This document shows positions 8,356 through 17,149 of a DNA stretch of 64,000 nucleotides, piece by piece; the stretch's first letter is position 1; every line of letters starts with the position of its first letter. This DNA is from Phytopseudomonas seleniipraecipitans. GTDB lineage: Bacteria; Pseudomonadota; Gammaproteobacteria; Pseudomonadales; Pseudomonadaceae. The position numbers were made by a program, and so were the translations under genes. The notes beneath the pieces are model-generated. The model saw nothing but the letters and a program-made list of their open reading frames with translations. It was not told the DNA's origin and did no database searches. The stretch spans positions 558,001 through 622,000 of the forward strand of contig NZ_FNBM01000001.1 in assembly GCF_900102335.1 (NCBI RefSeq), given 5' to 3'.

Positions 8356-9063
8356 TCACTCACCCGACTCAAACTCCTCCAAAAGATATAAAGCCGCTGC
8401 CCCTGCAAGGTTCACACAGAAACCTGCTTCACTCTTTGTAGGAGGTATACTGCTCGATGCCGCACCATGCGCATCTCCGTGTTTGTTTCTCATATCACCA
8501 ATGCCCCAAATGATTGAACTCAGACCTTCAATGGTTTTCTCAATAGGTTTTCCTTTGACCTCTACACCAAGGGCGTCAATCGCTCTGCTGAATAGTTCTT
8601 TATTACTTTCAATAGCTTTTCCACCACGCTGCTCAATGATCCATTTGAGCGTGGTTTCAAGCAGACTTCTTGCAGCCGTTATCGCACCACTTGGGTCTGT
8701 TATGCGGCGATGGAGCGCTTTTTCCCATTTTTCTCGAATGCTATAGCTTGGAGTTCGGTCAAGCAGCTCAGCCAAAGCCTCATCGGCTGGTGTCGGCTCG
8801 CCGGAAGACTCTTGTAAGAGACGTTCACCCTCGTAGGTAAGCCCCCCGTTTACGAGTATTACAGCATAATATCCATTACCAGACATGGATTCCTTTCTGG
8901 GAATCATTTTTTCTATGTAACCTTGGCTGTACGCGTGAACTACTGTCTTTGCAATATCCTGGAATTTCTTTAAGTCGTTGGGTGACGAACTTTCAGGTCC
9001 AAAGGACTTCACTCCCGAATGAATTTTGCGGAGTACCTCATGTAATAATATATCTATACTCAC
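8356..9063 (-). CDS. Abortive infection (Abi_C domain) family protein
   Basis: The C-terminal half (about residues 120-235) matches the Abi_C pattern: ITDPSGAITAARSLLETTLKW, then GLSSIIWGIGDMRNKHGDAHG. The RNKHGDAH segment fits the R-X6-H form of the HEPN ribonuclease motif, so RNA cleavage is a plausible but unproven activity. The N-terminal 115 residues are a variable region of unknown role (SIDILLHEVLRKIHSG onwards). I placed the start at the GTG at 9063, eight bases after GAGGAG; the upstream GTG at 9072 would abut that ribosome site. The gene lies upstream of the NACHT gene in the same direction and divergent from the recombinase. Base composition is AT-richer than core genes. A phage-defence role is inferred from family and context. 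Confidence 0.82.
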   Translation of the reverse strand: MSIDILLHEVLRKIHSGVKSFGPESSSPNDLKKFQDIAKTVVHAYSQGYIEKMIPRKESMSGNGYYAVILVNGGLTYEGERLLQESSGEPTPADEALAELLDRTPSYSIREKWEKALHRRITDPSGAITAARSLLETTLKWIIEQRGGKAIESNKELFSRAIDALGVEVKGKPIEKTIEGLSSIIWGIGDMRNKHGDAHGAASSSIPPTKSEAGFCVNLAGAAALYLLEEFESGE

Positions 9064-9221
9064 TGTGCCCACTCCTCACTGTATCCCCAGTATATTAAGT
9101 CCCAGCCCGGATGTGGCTTTATGCGGCTCCACTATATTACCAGTGAGTTAAAAGTATGCGAGCTAGGGAGAGCGCGATCTCACCGGTCCAATAAAAAATG
9201 GGACAGATTGATTTGCTGCTG

Positions 9222-9248
9222 ACCGGCCGCTCCTGGCCGGTTAGCGAC
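9222..9248. repeat. Hairpin repeat and left arm of inverted repeat flanking the recombinase
   Basis: ACCGGCC (9222-9228) pairs with GGCCGGT (9235-9241) across GCTCCT. The sequence GGCCGGTTAGCGAC (9235-9248) is perfectly inverted at 9948-9961, just past the recombinase gene. Confidence 0.6.
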
Positions 9249-9297
9249 CATTGCTCTGGCGAGCCATCTTTGTACTCCCACACGTGGAGGACTCGCC

Positions 9298-9918
9298 ATG
9301 AACATCATCACTACCTGCAGCCGTCAGCCCTGGAACAAAGGGAAATTGGTCGGGCAGAAAACCCCGCTCCGACTGAGAGATATCTGGGCGATCCGAGTAA
9401 GGCTGCAAATTGCAGAGAGAACCCGTGATCTGGCCCTCTTCGATCTGGCTATCGACAGCAAGCTTCGGGCTTGCGACTTAACCAAGCTGCGTGTGCGCGA
9501 CGTAGCTCATGGCGAACTCATGTCATCGCGAGCTATGGTGATGCAGCAGAAAACGCAGCGGCCAGTGCAGTTCGAGATAACTGAGCAAACACGGTCTGCT
9601 CTCGCAGCCTGGATACATCAAGCACAGCTCCGTAGCGAGGACTGCCTTTTTCCGAGCAGGCTGCACACCTCAGAGCATCTATCTACGCGTCAATACGCTC
9701 GTATCGTGAAAGGCTGGGTGAAAGCTATTGGCCTTGATCCTGCCATGTATGGCACTCACACAATGAGACGTACGAAGGCATCACTTATCTATCGCAGAAC
9801 GAAGAATCTGCGGGCGGTTCAACTGCTGCTCGGCCATACGAAGCTGGAGAGCACCGTCCGATATCTTGGGATTGAGGTCGATGATGCTTTGGAAATGGCG
9901 GAGCAGACCGAGGTCTGA
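9298..9918 (+). CDS. Small tyrosine recombinase/integrase
   Basis: This 206-residue protein consists almost entirely of the catalytic domain of a tyrosine recombinase, like the FimB/FimE-sized enzymes and the short solitary integrases common in Pseudomonas. Expected residues are visible: the first Arg in SKLRACDLTKLR, Lys in MQQKTQRP, the HxxR box in THTMRRTKAS, the second His in LLLGHTKLES, and the nucleophile Tyr in VRYLGIE. There is no separate N-terminal arm-binding domain. The ATG is preceded by GGAGGA. It sits at the right end of the NACHT/Abi_C island, between inverted copies of a 14-bp sequence (9235-9248 and 9948-9961). It could have moved the island or invert or excise a small segment; no inverted promoter was identified. 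Confidence 0.88.
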   Translation: MNIITTCSRQPWNKGKLVGQKTPLRLRDIWAIRVRLQIAERTRDLALFDLAIDSKLRACDLTKLRVRDVAHGELMSSRAMVMQQKTQRPVQFEITEQTRSALAAWIHQAQLRSEDCLFPSRLHTSEHLSTRQYARIVKGWVKAIGLDPAMYGTHTMRRTKASLIYRRTKNLRAVQLLLGHTKLESTVRYLGIEVDDALEMAEQTEV

Positions 9919-9947
9919 CCATGTAAAGCGGCGGTCGATGCCAGGCC

Positions 9948-9973
9948 GTCGCTAACCGGCCAGAAGCTGACGT
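9948..9973. repeat. Right arm of inverted repeat flanking the recombinase
   Basis: GTCGCTAACCGGCC (9948-9961) is the exact reverse complement of 9235-9248. It runs into CGGCCAGAAGCTGACGT (9957-9973), a 16/17 direct match to 5017-5033 on the far side of the NACHT gene. Confidence 0.6.
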
Positions 9974-10128
9974 TCGCAAACAACCACTCGCTTTCGGCTG
10001 CGGCCGAGATATACAGCATTGCGTATCAGGGCAGATGCACTTTGAATCAGAGCGCCACCTTGACGGCTTCGACTTTTTTCTTTGCCAGCCCGGCCCACCA
10101 CAAATCAGGCCGCTAGCAAAACAGCGTT

Positions 10129-11100
10129 TCAGATTACCCTTACCCCATCCGGCAACGCAGTGCTGAATGATGCCTTTATATGGTCGATCAGGTATCGAGC
10201 AGTGGAAGTGATGCCTTTGTGGGGAGGTGTTATCGCGTAAAGCTTCGCCGGCCTTAACGCTTCGCTTTGGCAACTAGGCAACAGCTCTTTCACGGCGAGG
10301 TGCGCGGAGCAGGTGTGACGCGCTATGTACGCGAGGCCCAGGCCAGCACGTGCTGCGCTGAGGAGCGTTTGGCTCGAGTCAACGATAAGCGCGGGGTGAC
10401 TGATGGTTTTGTCCCCCTTAACCAATTTCCATGGGGCAGGGCGCGCTGGAGTACCGGTGGTCAATAGGGCGCCGTCGGGAATTCCGTTGAGCGTGCTTGG
10501 ATGGCCCAATCGAGCGAGAACGGCAGGCGTGCCTACGATTACCATTTCCAATTCGGCTAACGGTCGTGCGACGATCGAGCTACTCATCTCTGGAACTGCG
10601 TCAAGCGTGAATGCCAGATCCAGGCGCTGGGTCGCTAAGTCAATTTGCCCGTCTTCGAGGGTGAGAGAGAATTGCACCCGTGGATGCAGCTTTTGGAAAT
10701 CAGCCATCGTAGCCAGCATCCACGACGCCATGGCACTTGGTACTGCTAGTTTCAGAAGTCCGCTCGGTGTATCTGTTGACTCCTGTGCTGCCCGCATCGC
10801 TGATTCCAGCGAACTGATCACATCGAGCGCGTACCGGTAGACCTGCTCACCGATAGTCGTCATGGCGCATAGACGTGCACTGCGATTGAGTAACTGGACC
10901 TTGAGTTGCCGTTCAAGGTGGGCAATACGTCTGCTCAGGCTGGACTTGCCTACGCCTGTTTGTTCCGCTGCTGCGGAGAAACCACCCGCTTCGATGATTT
11001 GCACGTACCAGTAAAGATCTGTCAGAACGGCCGCTTGGCTTGCTGGGTTAGGTTGCTGTTTAAGCAACGCATCGTTGGTCTGATTAGAACGCCTTGTCAT
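10129..11100 (-). CDS. LysR-family transcriptional regulator
   Basis: A 323-residue LysR protein. A winged helix-turn-helix lies at about residues 25-85 (FSAAAEQTGVGKSSLSRRIAHLE), followed by the periplasmic-binding-protein-like effector domain (about 110-305) starting GLLKLAVPSAMASWML. The first 20 residues are an extra polar tail. The GGGGGG run before the ATG acts as ribosome site. The effector and targets are unknown. It is divergent from the response-regulator gene that starts 146 bp away, so it may control itself and possibly that locus. The LysR group that groups with SoxA/PgdR-like repressors (FSAAAxxxxVxxSxLSRRI) is the closest by eye. On the other side it borders the recombinase island. 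Confidence 0.93.
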   Translation of the reverse strand: MTRRSNQTNDALLKQQPNPASQAAVLTDLYWYVQIIEAGGFSAAAEQTGVGKSSLSRRIAHLERQLKVQLLNRSARLCAMTTIGEQVYRYALDVISSLESAMRAAQESTDTPSGLLKLAVPSAMASWMLATMADFQKLHPRVQFSLTLEDGQIDLATQRLDLAFTLDAVPEMSSSIVARPLAELEMVIVGTPAVLARLGHPSTLNGIPDGALLTTGTPARPAPWKLVKGDKTISHPALIVDSSQTLLSAARAGLGLAYIARHTCSAHLAVKELLPSCQSEALRPAKLYAITPPHKGITSTARYLIDHIKASFSTALPDGVRVI

Positions 11101-11246
11101 GTTTCCCCCCGCGGTTATTGCGTTATCTTATACGCCCGCAAGCGGAGTGCCTTTGAATGCGCGTATCTGGCTTTTGTTTGTAGGGACGCTGTCGAAACAA
11201 AAAATAATGAAGTCGACAGCGCTGTCTTAACCAGGGGAAGCAGGTG

Positions 11247-12038
11247 ATGAAGGGTGGCTCGGTGGCAGGTCATGTGCCTCAGATTCTGGTCATTGATGAT
11301 GTGCCGGAAGATATCCGCTCACTGCTGATATTGTTGCGCGCTCAACCGTGGCGTCTCTCCCTGGCCACTGACGCCAGGCAGGGCTATCAGCGTGCAGTGG
11401 CGCTGCGCCCCGACCTGATTTTGCTCGATGTGCGCATGCCGCAAATGGACGGGTTCACCCTAGGGCGCCTGCTGCGTGAGTCTCCGGCGACTGCCCGCAT
11501 ACCGCTCATTTATCTGACTTCGGCCGGGGCGCTTGAAGAGCGTCTTGAGGGGCTTTCTCTGGGTAGCGTGGACTATGTACTCAAGTCGTGTGCGCCCGAA
11601 GAGGTGCTGGCGCGCATCTGTATCCATCTGCAACTGGCGTGGCGTGAACTCGCTGCGCCTGCTGCTGGATCAGAGCAGCCAACCGATGATGACTCATTGA
11701 TCCTCCGGGCTGCGATGCGCCTGATTAACCAGAGTCTTGACGAACTGCCATCACTGGCCGAGATTGCGCGCAAGGTCGGCACCCACGACAAGCGCCTGTC
11801 CGCGATTTTTCGCGAGCACCTTGGCACGACAGTGTTCGCTTACGTGCGCGATGCGAGGATCCGCCGCGCTCAGGAACTGCTGGTCGATAGCGCTTTGAGC
11901 ATGCAGGACATTGCCGAACTGGTGGGATTTCGCAGTGCTTGTAATTTCACCACCGCGTTTCGCGAGCGTCAGGGCATGACGCCCAGCCAGTTTCGCCAGC
12001 AGATGCGTGGCGCGCCGGCTACGGTGCTGGGAAGTTGA
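11247..12038 (+). CDS. Response regulator, REC receiver fused to AraC-type HTH
   Basis: A 263-residue DNA-binding response regulator. The receiver (about residues 12-130) has the acidic pair D17/D18 in LVIDD, phospho-acceptor D61 in LLDVRMPQMDG and Lys in YVLKS. Residues about 155-255 are an AraC/XylS DNA-binding domain with two helix-turn-helices, SLAEIARKVGTHDKRLSAIF and MQDIAELVGFRSACNFTTAF. The start could be GTG 11244 or the adjacent ATG 11247; I prefer the ATG, 9 nt after AGGGG. The stop overlaps the start of the kinase gene by one base (TGATG), so the two form a coupled two-component system. The likely targets are the receptor and surface-protein genes downstream, by position only. Confidence 0.92.
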   Translation: MKGGSVAGHVPQILVIDDVPEDIRSLLILLRAQPWRLSLATDARQGYQRAVALRPDLILLDVRMPQMDGFTLGRLLRESPATARIPLIYLTSAGALEERLEGLSLGSVDYVLKSCAPEEVLARICIHLQLAWRELAAPAAGSEQPTDDDSLILRAAMRLINQSLDELPSLAEIARKVGTHDKRLSAIFREHLGTTVFAYVRDARIRRAQELLVDSALSMQDIAELVGFRSACNFTTAFRERQGMTPSQFRQQMRGAPATVLGS

Positions 12039-14410
12039 TGATTCGACTGATCCTGCTCGTAATATCTCTCTGCCTCGCAGGTGCCGCCTCGGCGGCGTCC
12101 TTGTGCACCACCGGCCAAACCAACCTTTCTGAGCATGCAGGCTTGCTGGACGATCACGGTGGAGTGCTGGATGCCGAGCAGGTGCTGGTCCTGGGAGGCG
12201 AAGCATTCGCCCCCATGGACGAGCCTCCACTGGTGCGCGAGTACAGCCGCAACGCCTACTGGATGCGCATTGAGCTGCACAACGATAGTTCGCAAGACTG
12301 CCTGCGGTGGCTCACCGTGGGCGACCCTCGTCTGCAGGACATTCGCGTGTACGTCGTGCGGGCTGGCGGCATGGAGGCCATGCGCGCAGGTAGTAACTAC
12401 CCGCTGGATGAGTGGCCGGTCGCCGACAGGCAACCTCGTTTTCCTTTGGCGTTGGCGCCTGGCGAGCAAACCACCGTGTTGATTCGTGTTGCGGGTGCTT
12501 CGCTGTTTATTCTGTCGCCCACGCTCTGGACGAATGACGCCTTGCTGGAGCGGCGCCAGTCGGTATACCTGTCCGATGGGATCACCCTGGGTATCGTGTT
12601 GTTGATAGTGCCCTTCAGTCTCGTCGTCGGCTGGATCCTGGGCTCGCGGCTGCTTCAAGTCCATGCCGCATCCGTGTTCAGCTATGTGTTGCTGACGGCC
12701 GTGATCAATGGCTATCTGGTTTTCTGGCCATCAATGCTGCATTGGACTCAAGAGTTAACGGCGCTTATCAGCATGGTGTCGTTCATTTGTGTGCTGGCCT
12801 ATGCACGAGTGCTGCTTCGGGTACGACAGTTGCCTCGGCTCTGGGGCCTGCTATTCAATGTTCTCCTGCTGGCTTATTTGGGCGGTTATGCCTGGGATTG
12901 GTTCGTCGCCCGTCCTGACGGGCGTATCGTCGTCGAATGGGTGATGCGCATTGGGGTCTATGCGCTGTTACCCGCTACGCTGCTGGCCGCTTGGTACCTC
13001 GGCCTTCGGCTGCGCTGGATGGCTTGGGCAGTGCCGCTTCTGTTTTTACTGCAGTTCGTGATTCGCTACATCCTGAATCTGAACGACGTAGTGCCGGGTC
13101 AGTCTCGCGACGCCTTTCTTAGCTTGGCATCGACCTTGCCCGGTATCGTGTTGTTGGTGTGCACGCTGATAACGGAAGTGACGCTGAGTCGTCGCCGGGA
13201 ACACCGTGCCTTGAGTGATCTGGATGCTCAGCGTCAGGCCGAGCACGATCGTCTGGAAAGCACGGTGGAGCGCCGCACCCGCCAGCTCAGGGATTCGTTA
13301 CGTGCTCGTAGCTCGCTAATGGCCCGTATCAGTCATGACTTGCGTTCGCCGTTGATTGGCATCGTTGATTACGCACGTCTGCTGCAGTGCGGAGAGCTGC
13401 GTGACTACCCACGCAAGATCGAGCGTCACGCGCGTCAGCAGCTTGAAATGATCGACGAGCTGCTGGAATTCTCCCGCAGCGAATTGCAGCACATGGAACT
13501 GACACTGGCGCCGGGATACCTGTATGGCTTCTTGCAGGAAATAGAGGAGGAGGCAGCCTTTCTTGCCGAGCGTCAGGGCAATCGGTTTGTCTGCCACATC
13601 GCGGCTGATTTACCGCTGTTGGTCCGTGCCGATTTTCAGCGCTTGCGCCAGGTATTGATCAACCTGTTGAGCAATGCCGCCAAGTTCACCCGTGACGGCG
13701 TTGTGCAATTTGATGTGAGTTGCCTGAGTTGCGAGGCTGGCATGGCGCAGTTGCGTTTCGGCGTGACGGATACCGGAATCGGTATTCACCCGGACGAGCG
13801 CGAGCAATTGCTGCTGCCATTCCGACGTGGCCGCAATGCCGGGGATTTCCAAGGAACCGGCCTGGGCTTGTCGATCGTTACCCAGCTGCTGCACCACATG
13901 GGCGGTGAGCTGCACCTGGACGCACCCGCGGGGATCGGCAGTCGCTTCGTCTTCGAGCTGAGTTTCGAGCAGGCTGGGGAAGAGGATCTGGAAGGCAATC
14001 TGGTCGAGAGCCACAGTGCGGCGGTTGACGGCGCCGGGCGTCGCGTCCTGTTCGTCGACGATGTGGCGCATAACCGGGAAGCGCTGTTCGATCTGCTAGC
14101 CGGTTACGGCTTTGATGTCGACGTGGTCGGCGACGGCGACAGTGCGCTGCAGCATCTCGCCGACTCGCCTTACGCCTTGCTGATCACTGACCAGATGATG
14201 CCGGGCATGGATGGCTGGGCTTTGCTGAGCGCGGTGCGCCAGCGTCACCCCGGCTTGCCCGTGATGCTCTATTCCGCCGCGCCGGCAAGGCCGCCGGTGG
14301 GCGAGCCCGGCCGTTTTGATGCGGTGCTGCTCAAGCCTGCAACCAGTGCAGAGTTGCTGGCGTGCATCGAACACCTTTGCCCTCTGGGTGCGCCAGGTGG
14401 TGTCGCTTGA
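12038..14410 (+). CDS. Hybrid histidine kinase with 7TM-DISM sensor and C-terminal receiver
   Basis: A 790-residue inner-membrane hybrid kinase. In order: a signal-like N-terminus (MIRLILLVISLCLAGAASA); a periplasmic 7TMR-DISM extracellular beta domain (about 25-160) with the NAYWMRIELHN signature; seven transmembrane helices (about 175-385); a short coiled segment; HisKA with phospho-acceptor H433 in ISHDLRSPL; HATPase_c with N box LLSNAAKF, G1 DTGIGI and G2 GTGLGLSIV; and a receiver with D718 in LLITDQMMPGMDG. 7TMR-DISM sensors often bind carbohydrate-like or envelope ligands; the ligand here is unknown. The gene is coupled to the upstream response regulator and overlaps or abuts the TonB-dependent receptor gene, suggesting the receptor and sensor respond to the same compound. 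Confidence 0.93.
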   Translation: MIRLILLVISLCLAGAASAASLCTTGQTNLSEHAGLLDDHGGVLDAEQVLVLGGEAFAPMDEPPLVREYSRNAYWMRIELHNDSSQDCLRWLTVGDPRLQDIRVYVVRAGGMEAMRAGSNYPLDEWPVADRQPRFPLALAPGEQTTVLIRVAGASLFILSPTLWTNDALLERRQSVYLSDGITLGIVLLIVPFSLVVGWILGSRLLQVHAASVFSYVLLTAVINGYLVFWPSMLHWTQELTALISMVSFICVLAYARVLLRVRQLPRLWGLLFNVLLLAYLGGYAWDWFVARPDGRIVVEWVMRIGVYALLPATLLAAWYLGLRLRWMAWAVPLLFLLQFVIRYILNLNDVVPGQSRDAFLSLASTLPGIVLLVCTLITEVTLSRRREHRALSDLDAQRQAEHDRLESTVERRTRQLRDSLRARSSLMARISHDLRSPLIGIVDYARLLQCGELRDYPRKIERHARQQLEMIDELLEFSRSELQHMELTLAPGYLYGFLQEIEEEAAFLAERQGNRFVCHIAADLPLLVRADFQRLRQVLINLLSNAAKFTRDGVVQFDVSCLSCEAGMAQLRFGVTDTGIGIHPDEREQLLLPFRRGRNAGDFQGTGLGLSIVTQLLHHMGGELHLDAPAGIGSRFVFELSFEQAGEEDLEGNLVESHSAAVDGAGRRVLFVDDVAHNREALFDLLAGYGFDVDVVGDGDSALQHLADSPYALLITDQMMPGMDGWALLSAVRQRHPGLPVMLYSAAPARPPVGEPGRFDAVLLKPATSAELLACIEHLCPLGAPGGVA

Positions 14411-16749
14411 GGGGGCGAGGGTTTGTCACGCCGATGTTGCTAGCCGCCTGGGTACCGGCTTTTGCGCCTGGCCAGGTGATGGCCGAACAATCGGCGCCCG
14501 AGCGGGTTCTCCAGCTCGATGAAGTGCGGGTTACCGCGCGGCATCGCAATGAGCAAGCCGAAGACGTGCCCATCGCCCTCAACGTGCTGGACGGTAGTCG
14601 CCTCGACGATGAGGCGCTGCACCGCCTGGAGGACATACAGCAGGCCGTGCCGTCCTTGCTGGTATCGGTACCCAATGCGCGCTTCGCCAGCTACGGCATT
14701 CGCGGGCTCGGCTCCAGCGCCTACAATGACGGCCTTGAGGGCAGCGTCGGGATATTTCTCGATGGGGTCTACCTGGGGCGCGGCGGCATGGCGGCTTCCG
14801 AACTGGCGGATATCGAGCGGGTGGAAGTGCTACGCGGCCCTCAAGGCACGCTCTTCGGGAAGAACACCACCGCTGGCGCCGTGAACATGTTCAGTCGCGC
14901 CCCGACCTTCGAACCGGAGGGGAGCGCCGAGCTGACGTACGGCCAGCAAGGTCTTCGCCAGTATCGAGGTAGCTTTTCCGGGGCGCTTGTCGACGAGGTT
15001 CTGGCGGGCCGTTTTACTGCCTACGATTCGTCCCGTGATGGTCAGATCGAAAACCTTCACGATGGTCGTGACCTCGGTAACCAGCAGCGTCAGGGGTTCC
15101 GCGGGCAGCTGCTGTGGACTCCCAACGAGCGTTTCAGTGCACGGTTGATCGGGGAGTACGCTTGGCAGCACGAGCACAGCAATGTCTTCCTGCCCAGCCA
15201 TTACAGCCAGCAGACGCTGGCGCGAGCCGCCTACGTGGGCTATCGGCCGTTACCTGCCGATCCCTACGCCCGCGAGGTGCAGCACGACCAACGCAACGTC
15301 ACCCAAACCCGGCAGAACGGCCTGACCCTGCAGCTTGATCATCAGTTGGACAATGGCATGACGCTGACCAGCATCAGTGGCTATCGGGATTGGCATTACC
15401 AGGCCGACCTGGACGCCGACGGCGGCGCGCTCGATGTCGCCGAGGTCGGCGCGCGGCTCGACCAGCACCAGTTCAGCCAGGAGCTGCGGTTGAGCGACTC
15501 GTATGGCGAAACGCTTGATTACGTGGTCGGCCTCTATTACCTGCGCCAGCATTTCAATCGGCGGATCGGCGTTGGCTTCGGCGAAGATGCCGCGTCGTTC
15601 TTCCTGGGTGATCGGCCGGAGCTCCAGGCGCTGGGCATCACCCCGGCAATGATTCCCGCCTCGCTGCTGTCCGGTACCCGACAGGCCTTCGACGGCGAGC
15701 AACTGAGCGAGAGTCGGGCGGTATTCGGCCAGTTCACCTGGCACGCCACGCCACGCCTGGCGATTACCCCAGGCCTGCGTTACACCCAGGAGCGCAAGCG
15801 CGGCTGGCTGTCCCGTGATGTTTCGGGCCTGGCGCCGCTGGGCAACGATCTCGTCTCGCTGATAGGCGGCGCGCAGCTGCGTGAGACCACCTTGGGCGGT
15901 GCTTATTACCGGAGGGACGGCATCGAGGAAGGCAACTTGTCCGGGCAGCTTGCCGTCAGTTATCGCGTTAGCGATGACCTGCTGGGCTACGCCAGTTGGT
16001 CACGCGGGTACAAGGCCGGCGGCATCAACCTTGAAGTGATACAGCCCGGCGCGCAGCCAACCTTCGATGCCGAGCGAGCGACGGCTTATGAGGTGGGCCT
16101 CAAGCACACCCTGTGGAACGAGCGCGCATCGATCGACCTGACGCTTTACCAGACCGACGTGGACGACTACCAGGCGCTGTCCAACAGCGCACCGGTGGAC
16201 GAATTCGCGCCGCCGATTCGCAACAACCTCATCAACGTCGGGAAGGTTCGCCTACGAGGCATCGAGCTGGAAGGGGCGCTGCGCGCCAGCGAGCGGCTCG
16301 ACCTCCGGCTCGGCGTCGCCTTGAGCGATGCCCGCTACCGCGAGTTCGCCAATGCGCCGTGCAGCCCGGGCGTGCAACGTGTGTCATGCGACCGTGGTGG
16401 CGAGCGGCTGTTCAACGCACCGCGCTGGAGCGCCAGTGCCGGCGTGGATTACCGCTACCCGTTGAGCGCTGGTTGGCAAGCCTACAGCGGGCTGGACTAC
16501 AGCTTTCGCAGCGGCTACCAGGGCACTCTAGAAGGTGGGCCGGGCAGTGAGCTGCCGGCTCGCTCGCTAACCAACACACGCCTCGGGTTGCGCCAGGGCG
16601 ACGGGCGCTGGGAGGCCGAACTATGGGTGCGCAACCTGTTCGACAAAGAGTACCTCACCGCCGTATACGCGCAGCTCGGCGCGGGTGACTACGGCGTACT
16701 GGTGGGCGACTCGCGCAGCGCCGGAATGACTCTGCGAGCACGCTGGTAG
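14362..16749 (+). CDS. TonB-dependent outer membrane receptor
   Basis: An outer membrane active transporter of about 770-795 residues. A TonB-box/plug start reads LDEVRVTARHRNEQAEDVP, the plug contains YGIRGLGS and RGPQGTLFGKNTTAGAVN, and a 22-strand-type barrel ends in RSAGMTLRARW with a terminal aromatic. The VTARxRxEQxxDVP form is typical of the sphingomonad/xanthomonad-type receptors that import plant or aromatic compounds rather than classical ferric-siderophore receptors. The substrate is not readable. Start uncertain: GTG 14362 (overlapping the kinase gene by 49 nt) supplies a positively charged n-region (RWCRLRGRG) before the hydrophobic MLLAAWVPAFA. ATG 14434, behind a GGGGGCGAGGG run, would give a signal peptide with no charge. 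No siderophore or TonB genes are nearby. Confidence 0.88.
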   Translation: MHRTPLPSGCARWCRLRGRGFVTPMLLAAWVPAFAPGQVMAEQSAPERVLQLDEVRVTARHRNEQAEDVPIALNVLDGSRLDDEALHRLEDIQQAVPSLLVSVPNARFASYGIRGLGSSAYNDGLEGSVGIFLDGVYLGRGGMAASELADIERVEVLRGPQGTLFGKNTTAGAVNMFSRAPTFEPEGSAELTYGQQGLRQYRGSFSGALVDEVLAGRFTAYDSSRDGQIENLHDGRDLGNQQRQGFRGQLLWTPNERFSARLIGEYAWQHEHSNVFLPSHYSQQTLARAAYVGYRPLPADPYAREVQHDQRNVTQTRQNGLTLQLDHQLDNGMTLTSISGYRDWHYQADLDADGGALDVAEVGARLDQHQFSQELRLSDSYGETLDYVVGLYYLRQHFNRRIGVGFGEDAASFFLGDRPELQALGITPAMIPASLLSGTRQAFDGEQLSESRAVFGQFTWHATPRLAITPGLRYTQERKRGWLSRDVSGLAPLGNDLVSLIGGAQLRETTLGGAYYRRDGIEEGNLSGQLAVSYRVSDDLLGYASWSRGYKAGGINLEVIQPGAQPTFDAERATAYEVGLKHTLWNERASIDLTLYQTDVDDYQALSNSAPVDEFAPPIRNNLINVGKVRLRGIELEGALRASERLDLRLGVALSDARYREFANAPCSPGVQRVSCDRGGERLFNAPRWSASAGVDYRYPLSAGWQAYSGLDYSFRSGYQGTLEGGPGSELPARSLTNTRLGLRQGDGRWEAELWVRNLFDKEYLTAVYAQLGAGDYGVLVGDSRSAGMTLRARW

Positions 16750-17149
16750 TTCCGCGTCACTCGTCGGGTTTTTGCTTTGCTGCGGCTGCGCCATCGCTTC
16801 GGGCCGTCCGCTTTGGCAAAGGTCGGTTCAGCGCGCCGCAACCCTGCCAGGCGCCGTTATTACGGGCGCGCCTGTCTGCCAGGCCAAGTATTTGGCTTTC
16901 GCTGACCTTTTCTCGCGCGGACGATCGTGTGTTCACGCGCAACGCTACTTCCCGCTTGGCCGTCTTGTTGCCGGCGCCTCCAATCACCACTCTGCCGCCC
17001 TTTCTTTGACGTCGGTGAGCGTGTCATTCCCAGGACGCCAGGGGCTGCAACCAGCATGTGAAGCGCCACCGGTACGGCGTCGTTCACTGCGCGATGCACG
17101 CTGCTGGTAACGGCATGACAGGCGCACCACGAAACCGCAGGGGAGCGTC
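16750..17149. other. Intergenic region before the giant surface protein
   Basis: No convincing gene was found in these 400 bp. Open frames on both strands (such as plus 16772-17110) show no ribosome site, no domain character and biased composition. The region may hold the promoter of the giant protein gene. The AGGGGAG at 17140-17146 is that gene's ribosome site. Confidence 0.4.

Noticed and set aside
9198..9428. 76-codon frame overlapping the recombinase start
   Set aside because: Out of frame with the recombinase, which has GGAGGA before its ATG and all catalytic residues.
16772..17110. 112-codon plus-strand frame before the giant protein
   Set aside because: No ribosome site, no recognisable motif, mixed composition; treated as non-coding.
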